Origin: Cudoniella acicularis
Taxonomy: Eukaryota > Ascomycota > Leotiomycetes > Helotiales > Helotiaceae
Direction of reading: 5' to 3'
Assembly (NCBI GenBank): GCA_013054445.1
Contig: JAAMPI010001568.1
Coordinates: forward strand, 1-12,906
DNA: 12,906 nucleotides
The notes under the pieces were generated by a model. The model was not told the origin of the DNA. It did not search any database and worked only from the letters and a program-made list of their open reading frames with translations. Of the stretch, positions 7,389-12,906 are shown in pieces. A program made the translations under genes and the position numbers. The first letter of the stretch is position 1; each line of letters begins with the position of its first letter.

Positions 7389-9235
7389 ATGCCTCGGCAA
7401 CGATCTAAAAAATTGACCGCAAGTCGCAAATCTGCCGAAATCTCAAACCCGAACCCAGAGCAGGATGCCGCGCATGATAGAGAACCATCTGAGAGCGACG
7501 ATGAAAGCCTTGAAGATTTAGAAGAGGATGAAGAGGAGGAAGAGTTGGCGCGCCTTGTCCTTGGAGATGGAGCTGCTTTCAAAGCGCAATTGGGCCAGGC
7601 AATGGATCTTGACGGTGGCGATGAGTTTAACGGTCTTGAAGAATCTGCAGTTGAGGACCAGGAGGCAGAAGGGGGTCTCGAGAATGTAGACGATGCAGAT
7701 GTCAGAATAAAACCCAGACCCCGCCCTTCCATTCACATGTGGACTAATTATTTCTCTAGTTATTTTTCCTCGACTCAGAATCATCTGCCATCGAACAAGG
7801 CGCTTTAATATCAAGAGAAAGTCAAGACTATGCAAAGGCAGGAAATGCGCCGGCTTGGGAGGATAGCGACGACGATCGACTAACAATTTCACTGGCTGGA
7901 AACTCTCGATTGCGAAAATTGCGTGTCAACGAGGACGAAGATCTTGTTAGCGGAAGAGAATACACAATGCGATTGCAAAGACAATTTGAACGTCTCTACC
8001 CAGTACCAGAATGGGCGAAACCTTCTGGGCGGCCAGCAAAACGTCGTCGAAGATCATCAGCTGCATCGAATTCTTCCTTGGCGTCAGATGAAATGGATAT
8101 GGATGATGATGACCTCTCTACATTGCCGCTCGCGAGATTGCTACAAGATGCTAGCTCTCTTTCAAAAACTCCCATTGCCACTAACAAGCGCCCGAAGCTA
8201 CGACCCGAAGTCCTAGATATTCAGCGATCCCGCGATATACCTCTCGTTCAACCATCTGCAATATCGTCACTATCATTCCACCCCGAATACCCTGTACTAC
8301 TCTCTTCTGGTATTGCGTCTACTCTCTACCTCCACCATATCGCACCCACAGCACACCCAACACCGAATCCTTTACTTACATCTGTTCATATTCGACATAC
8401 CCCTATCCATACGTCGGCCTTTCTTGCCCCCCAAGGAGATAAAATATTTTTTTCAGGCAGGCGGCGATATTTCCATACATGGGATCTCCCATCGGGAACC
8501 ATCCAGAAGGTTACACGAGTATATGGGCAGAAGGATGAGCAGAAGAGTATGGAAAGGTTCAAACTTAGTCCTTGCGGCAGATATATGGCACTGGTTGGGA
8601 CGTCCAAAAAGGGCGGTGGCACTATCAATGTATTGAACGCAACTTCAACACAATGGATTGCCGCAGCACGCATCGAAGGAAAGAATGGAGTTGCGGACTT
8701 TGCATGGTGGGGAGATGGAGAAGGTTTGACCATTGTTGGCAAAGGTGGTGAGGTCGGAGAATGGAGTGTCGAATCTCGGTCGTTTGTTGCGCGATGGATC
8801 GACGATGGTTATGGACCTACAGTTGCCACCCTTGGCGGACACAATGGCCCGAAAGGACTTGGTGGAGACCGTTGGGTGGTGATCGGGTCGCAAAGTGGCA
8901 TTGTCAACATTTATGATCGTCGAGCATTCATTTCTGCAGAGAACGAGATCGAAATTCCTGAACGGCCAAAACCCACCAGAAGCTTCGAACAATTTACAAA
9001 ACCGACAAGTAACCTGGAAATTAGTCCAGATGGGCAACTGCTTGCCTTTGGCACCAAATGGAAGAAGGATGGTTTGCGTTTGGCTCATTTGCCGAGCTGT
9101 ACGGTTTACAAGAATTGGCCTACAAGCCAAACACCGCTAGGAAGAATTACCGCGGTAGCGTTTGGGAAACAAAGTGATATGCTTGCTGTGGCAAATGAAT
9201 CAGGGAAGATTAGGCTGTTCGAGATCAGAAGTTGA
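7389..9235 (+). CDS. UTP18: Utp18, WD40 protein of the small-subunit processome
   Basis: Exons 7389-7700 and 7760-9235 give 595 residues, almost the length of yeast Utp18 (594). Utp18 is a nucleolar component of the UtpB module of the 90S pre-ribosome, needed for early 18S rRNA processing. Residues about 33-75 are acidic and include EELARLVLGDGAAF, typical of the family N-terminus. Residues 105-109 (LFFLD) fit the LFX-hydrophobic-D arch-interaction motif through which Utp18 recruits the Mtr4-exosome. RPAKRRRRSS near 195-204 is a nuclear-localisation-type basic cluster. The WD40 propeller fills about 268-595, with family blocks GRRRYFHTWDLPSG, MERFKLSPCGRYMALVG, WIDDGYG and LEISPDGQLLAFGTKW, ending in GKIRLFEIRS. 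I chose ATG 7389 (MPRQRSKK; G at -3) over the in-frame ATG at 7347 (T at -3). The frame is intact throughout. The stop lies 128 bp from that of the convergent neighbour. Confidence 0.95.
7701..7759 (+). other. UTP18 intron (59 nt)
   Basis: Donor GTCAGA (a weak variant of GTAAGT), branch-like ACTAAT at 7744-7749 and acceptor CTCTAG ending at 7759, phase 0. Splicing joins ...VDDAD to LFFLDSESS. Without splicing the exon 1 frame runs on only to 7808 and misses the rest of the protein. The next AG (7777-7778) would put the join out of frame. Confidence 0.85.
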
Positions 9236-9363
9236 GAACAACATGAATTGAAAACAACAATCTTCTGAAGTTTGGCTATCACGTTGACACTAATCTATCA
9301 CAGACTTACAGCTGCGTTGAAACCATCGAAGGCCAATCGATCAATACTACGGGGGACCCAGTA
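9236..9363. other. Convergent 3' intergenic spacer
   Basis: Only 128 bp separate the UTP18 stop (plus) from the stop of the membrane-protein gene (minus), so their 3' UTRs almost certainly overlap. No AATAAA is seen on either strand, which is common in fungi. Confidence 0.6.
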
Positions 9364-11487
9364 TTACCAGTAGGGTTTCCCCCTTTTCTCTGGCCGTATT
9401 TCACTTGGCAGCCCGAACCCCGACCTTGGAAGTCCCCCCTTCTCTTTATTGTCCAGAATCCCAAATATTAATTGAGTCTGTTCTATATTCTTATCCAATT
9501 TCCCTGGACCAAGTGGGCGTCCCTCTGTTAGTATGTCTAAAGTCGAGTTGCGTGTTGTTGATACGATGCTGGAAAAAGAACTGTTGTAGCTGGTTCCGTT
9601 CAGGTAGTATGCTCGTAATCCAACTGCAACGCTACCCAGGCAGGCGCAAAATGCCAAACCATATGCCAGGAGCAGGTTTCGTTCGTTGTAGGCAAAAACA
9701 TTTAGTTGGGTTGCTGTGCGGACTGTTGTGTTTTGTGGTGTGCTTGACCTACAATCTGATCAGTCATAGTTGACAGCACGGGCTTTGTATGAGAAATGAG
9801 ACTCACCATGCCTGCTCGACACTGAAAAGACTCAATGTCATGTTTCGTGAAAACTCTTCCATCAGTTCGGCGGTTGTCATGTTCACAACTGTCTCCTCCC
9901 CTGCATTAAGTGGCCCGAATTAATGTCAAGAGTGTATAGCAGATAAGTGTCCGGGAACAAACTGTTTGTTAAGAGCACGCCCTGTTACATTTGTGGTGTT
10001 GCAAATTATATCAACACCGCAAGACTTAGAACTAGTCAAGCCAACGTAGCCAGTGAAGAAGGGTATGAGTTCGGCCATGAGCTGATCGTAATAAAAGTCG
10101 GTGGTGACTAGTTCTTCCCACGCCCATTGATAGTCTTTATCGATCCTCTGGCTGTCCGCGAAAGTCGCGAAAGTAGCAACGAAGGATGTGCGTTGTATAG
10201 TGCAGACGTATGGAGCCTGTGCAGCCCAGAGCCAAAGGAAGTCAGACCTGTAGTACAGAGATCGCCATGCCCTGGGATATTAGCATTGCTTGCGTTCTTT
10301 AGGCAATGTTCCACGAACGTTGGTACATTATATGGGATTCCTGAGGCGGACTGTGTACTTGTCCATGAAGCATTTCCCATCCAAATAGCTGGCTCAAAAC
10401 CAATATACCTCGGGCTATAGGCGATATCGGGTGGCAAATCGTAGTCTAGTCCCATATCTCCAGTATTGACAGCCTCATTGATCAAATCGGTTATGTTCTG
10501 GGTATTGGGCGTTTCGCACTTGAGGGAGGGTCCAGAAAAAGACAGGTTGTAAGACGAGTTAGGAACGATCACTGGTATAGGGACAATACTTTGTTGAAGT
10601 GCCGTGGTTAGAGCGAGGCGGGACAAAACGATATTCAGTAAGCGGCCCCTCTGAATCCCATACGTGTCGACTTCTGAGTGGCCTGAGAGATTCAGAACAG
10701 GAACTGGCATGATTGAATCGGCCAGCCTGGTATATGGCTTAACGGTCAGTGTGGCCGGGGCTACCAGTGTGGAAAGAGGCAACAACCTAAAGCATAAGAG
10801 ACAATGCCAGAGAGGATGTGATTGTATCGTACTTACCAAGTGAGTACCACCAAAACGGCGCCAATCTTGGCTTTGCTGATATACTCGGCATTGAACAGAG
10901 AAGATAGATTGTCTAAGACAATGGAGGCGGCATCCAGACCTCTGATGGTGATTGCTTTCTTCTGCAGCGTTCTCCACAGGTGTTCCTGGTAGGCATACGA
11001 AATCGCAGCAGCCATGGCGGTTTTCGAGACAAACGCCAGAGCAGTACCATACCGAATCTTCCACTCTTGGCTACCGGTGTTCCAGATATACAGGCCAGTA
11101 TCGGAGAGTGCTTCCGAGTCTCGCAGAGATGCGTAGTAGAAGTGGTGGATTATGGCGAGACCGAGGCCTGCGAGCATGAACCCTACCATTTTCATTGGCG
11201 CCCGCAAATCGAGTCTTCGCTTTGTTCGCTTTGGAGAATCGTTTTCGGAGTTGTTAAATGTCATTTTTTCGTGGTTTCGGGCCGGGTGAAGTTTCATTTG
11301 CCAGTTTTGGGTGGGGATTCAGAGCATCTCCACTCATGGACCTTGAGGGCACATACTGAATGCTTCCTGTTCGTGCGACTTTTGTGTCGAATCCGTCATC
11401 GAGTGGCCAGCTTGGAGTCCTATCATCTTTGTATGAAATAGAAGATACATCTTCACCAGATTTAGAATAAGTATCAGAGAAATCCAT
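9364..11487 (-). CDS. Fungal multi-pass membrane protein of unknown function
   Basis: My exon model is 11487-10837, 10786-9979, 9900-9807 and 9748-9364. The protein has a polar N-terminus (MDFSDTYSKSGED..., SRSMSGDALN). Three hydrophobic segments follow: VGFMLAGLGLAIIHHFYYAS, ALAFVSKTAMAAAISYAY and IGAVLVVLTWLLPLSTLVAP. Next comes a long outer domain with many N-glycosylation sequons (NLS, NSS, NIT, NAS, NTT, NVT, NMT) and WLWAAQAPYVC. A last segment, LLLAYGLAFCACLGSVAVGL, and a tail with SSFSSIVSTTRNSTLD close it. This order matches a large ascomycete family often auto-annotated as formylmethionine deformylase-like. That label has no biochemical support I know of, and no deformylase motif is visible. 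Frames do not connect at two places: 11264-11269 (a run of six A on the minus strand) and about 10240-10320. The gene is either slightly mis-modelled, mis-sequenced or a recent pseudogene. The start is ATG 11487; a restart at ATG 11264 would avoid the first break. Confidence 0.7.
9749..9806 (-). other. Intron 3 of the membrane-protein gene (58 nt)
   Basis: Donor GTGAGT at 9806, CTGAT branch-like sequence, acceptor TTGTAG ending at 9749. It splits a Trp codon (TG|G) and joins SVEQAW to SSTPQNTTV. Confidence 0.85.
9901..9978 (-). other. Intron 2 of the membrane-protein gene (78 nt)
   Basis: Acceptor AATGCAG ends at 9901. The only nearby donor in the right phase is GTGCTC at 9978, a weak site. 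It joins NTTNVTG to EETVVNMTTAELM across an Arg codon, and the join keeps the frame through exons 3 and 4. The donor is less certain than the acceptor. Confidence 0.6.
10787..10836 (-). other. Intron 1 of the membrane-protein gene (50 nt)
   Basis: Donor GTAAGT at 10836 and acceptor CTTTAG ending at 10787. It splits a Trp codon (TG|G) and joins AVLVVLT to WLLPLSTLVAPATLTV, restoring one continuous hydrophobic segment, which supports the call. Confidence 0.9.
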
Positions 11488-11788
11488 GATGTCGATGAAA
11501 AGATGTTTCAGGTGAACAAAATCAAGTTTATTTTTCGAACTGAAAAGCTTGCCAGAGGTCTGGATCGATCTCAGGAAGTGTTTCCATCCCGACTTTAAAG
11601 AACCCCAACGACAACCACCGCACGTCCTCACAACTCTATGAGCTGCCACCAAGGACTCCATTCAAATAGATTTTTGCATTAAACATCCTTTGAACGCGCA
11701 TGCATTCCAAGTCCAAGACGCACAAAAATCCTACCTCGACACCTTATAAAGCGAGCAGTCTTCACCCCGCTCTACTTTTGTAGCCTGA

Positions 11789-11799
11789 ATATATATATA
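11789..11799 (-). promoter_or_regulatory. TATA-like element upstream of the membrane-protein gene
   Basis: An ATATATATATA run lies about 300 bp upstream of ATG 11487, with a second TTATAA at 11744-11749. Either could act as a TATA box on the minus strand. The run is symmetric, so it gives no direction, and AT runs are common by chance. Confidence 0.25.
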
Positions 11800-12451
11800 C
11801 CCCACATTTTTCTTGTCGCTTTAATTCCAAGAGTTAGATCCGCCTCGAACTGCCCGGGAAGGAAGTGGCGAGGTTCGGAACGGCCCCAAGCGAGTTAGGG
11901 GTACTGCGCCTCGGCTTCCTACTTTGGGGTACATTTGTCTTTTGTGTGTGTGGGGTAGGTAGGCAATTCCCGTTTAAGGTCAGGTATTTGAGCCTTACGG
12001 TTGTGAGTAATGATGGGAGCCAATGAATAACTTGCGCAACTCCGCCCTCGCCCCCTTTTGTTTTTGATGAAACACTCGAAAGAGCGGGACGGGACGGGAC
12101 CTACTCCACATTTCAAGGCAAAAATTGCAAATGCGAGCCTCGCGATTGAGGTTTGTGATATTAACCAATTGGTTTCCATGCCAGACAACCTTTGTACTTG
12201 ATAAAACGCGAGGAAGGGACGACCCGGTGGATTATCTGCTCATATTTTAAACTTCTTATGATGTCGCATATACATAACATATGCAGGATTCGACACAACA
12301 GGATTTGGAGTGCAGGAGGAGTTATGCCATTAATCCAAACTTGAATAAACGTTTTGCTACTCAAAGATTGAATTGGAAATTTTTGTAACAGTTACAAATA
12401 ATTACACGGATGCGCTACTAGGTTGACAGAATTACCAATCTTAGATAAATA

Positions 12452-12496
12452 AGAGGTTGTATTTTTTTTTAAAGACTGTTTTGTAATACAACCTCT
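12452..12496. repeat. Inverted repeat, 12-bp perfect arms
   Basis: AGAGGTTGTATT (12452-12463) and AATACAACCTCT (12485-12496) pair perfectly around a 21-nt loop that starts with a T-run. The symmetry stops at the arms, so this is a hairpin rather than visible ends of a larger element. It lies in AT-rich, possibly repeat-derived DNA. Confidence 0.65.
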
Positions 12497-12629
12497 CAGA
12501 TTTCCTTGTTAGCAATAGAACGCGTGATTTCGAACAAGACCACATCAAGTTAGCATAGTTGAAAAAGACCACCTTAGGCCTAGTGCCAAAAGGTCAGGAA
12601 CGCCAGAGTCGCGGTATTTACCTAACCTG

Positions 12630-12645
12630 CTATGATTTATCATAG
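12630..12645. repeat. Small palindrome CTATGAT-TT-ATCATAG
   Basis: Seven-base arms with a two-base centre, in the same AT-rich stretch. It is short enough to be chance. Confidence 0.35.
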
Positions 12646-12865
12646 AAGAGCAAAGTATTTTTAGGTTATAATTATATAATAAGAATTAAAGAACTTTATA
12701 AGCGTATTCATTTAACCCTACTCTCGTAGAATTTAAGTATTGTGTTATTAAGCTAGATATACGCGAAGACAGTTGAAATACCTTGAAAAAAAAAATCGTG
12801 CACCAAGACTCTAGGTCGGCCGCCTCGCTTCATTGGGGGGGCCTGTCTAGGCTGCTCGATGGGTA

Positions 12866-12905
12866 CCCGTGGGTAGGAGTAAGGAGAGTTACTCCTACCC
12901 GCGGG
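12866..12905. repeat. Strong GC-rich hairpin at the window edge
   Basis: The arms 12866-12882 and 12889-12905 pair over 17 positions with one mismatch (T12870 against G12901, which could wobble-pair in RNA); the core GGGTAGGAGTAA / TTACTCCTACCC is perfect. The loop is GGAGAG. It is preceded by GGGTACCC (12861-12868) and GCCT-GTCT-AGGC (12841-12852), so several palindromes are packed into about 65 bp. The element may continue beyond the window. Confidence 0.7.
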
Positions 12906-12906
12906 G

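Larger units (their letters stand above)
11488..12905. other. Non-coding right flank
   Basis: No convincing gene is visible; the open frames are under 90 codons and featureless. The left part (11488-12000) should hold the leader and promoter of the membrane-protein gene. From about 12350 to 12790 the sequence turns AT-rich with many TA steps, as decayed repeats in ascomycetes often are, and then switches abruptly to a GC-rich patch from about 12815. A short tandem GGGAC repeat lies near 12088-12101. No transposase or reverse-transcriptase remnant can be read. Confidence 0.5.

Noticed and set aside
7092..7400. Minus-strand ORF with a hydrophobic stretch (YYLFYLFLLVNVLSL)
   Set aside because: It overlaps the UTP18 start and leader on the opposite strand. 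The hydrophobicity comes from an AT-rich tract, and no family fits.
8645..9130. 161-codon minus-strand ORF
   Set aside because: It lies entirely antisense to the conserved UTP18 propeller, so it is a shadow of that coding sequence.
11919..12364. Two small minus-strand ORFs in the right flank
   Set aside because: They are short, low in recognisable motifs, overlap each other, and lie in non-coding sequence; chance is the simplest reading.
1..12906. CRISPR array, tRNA, rRNA, phage or bacterial operon
   Set aside because: I found no regularly spaced repeats, no tRNA B-box with a matching cloverleaf and no ribosome-binding-site-spaced operon. The introns show that this is eukaryotic DNA.

Overview
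The window looks like nuclear DNA from a filamentous ascomycete. Genes are spread out, introns are short (50-120 nt) with GT...AG ends and CTAAT/CTAAC-type branch sites, and the recognisable proteins belong to fungal families. One of these is a small-subunit processome protein; the other two families have no known function. The protein look and moderate GC suggest Leotiomycetes, but that is only an inference. There is no bacterial, viral or CRISPR signal, no tRNA or rRNA that I can see, and no intact transposon.

Layout, left to right. (1) 1-1459: no convincing gene, apart from a possible 19-codon C-terminal tail of a gene entering from the left (1-60). This stretch has a few short inverted and direct repeats. 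(2) 1460-6058, minus strand: two tandem copies of one fungal family that resembles DUF6604. The upstream copy A (6058 to 4218) has a clean N-terminal half with one intron, then changes frame and lacks its C-terminal third. The downstream copy B (4025 to 1460) covers the whole family length but is a clear pseudogene, with four in-frame stops and two frame changes. B has no intron where A has one. (3) 6059-7388: a 1.3 kb divergent intergenic region, probably including a 5'-UTR intron of copy A. (4) 7389-9235, plus strand: a two-exon UTP18 gene, 595 codons, the one fully healthy gene here. Its second exon opens exactly on an LFFLD motif matching the exosome-recruiting arch-interaction motif of yeast Utp18. 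(5) 9364-11487, minus strand, tail to tail with UTP18: a multi-exon gene for a glycosylated membrane protein of a fungal family without known function. Its gene model needs one or two frame changes. (6) 11488-12906: non-coding. It becomes AT-rich, with inverted repeats, and ends in a GC-rich patch with a 17-bp hairpin.

The genes do not form a pathway. UTP18 is a housekeeping ribosome-biogenesis gene, and the flanking loci look like fast-evolving, partly decayed lineage-specific genes. The most useful results are the reconstruction of the split ORFs at 1460-4025 as one dead gene, the intron presence/absence difference between the tandem copies, and the position of the Utp18 exosome motif at a splice junction.
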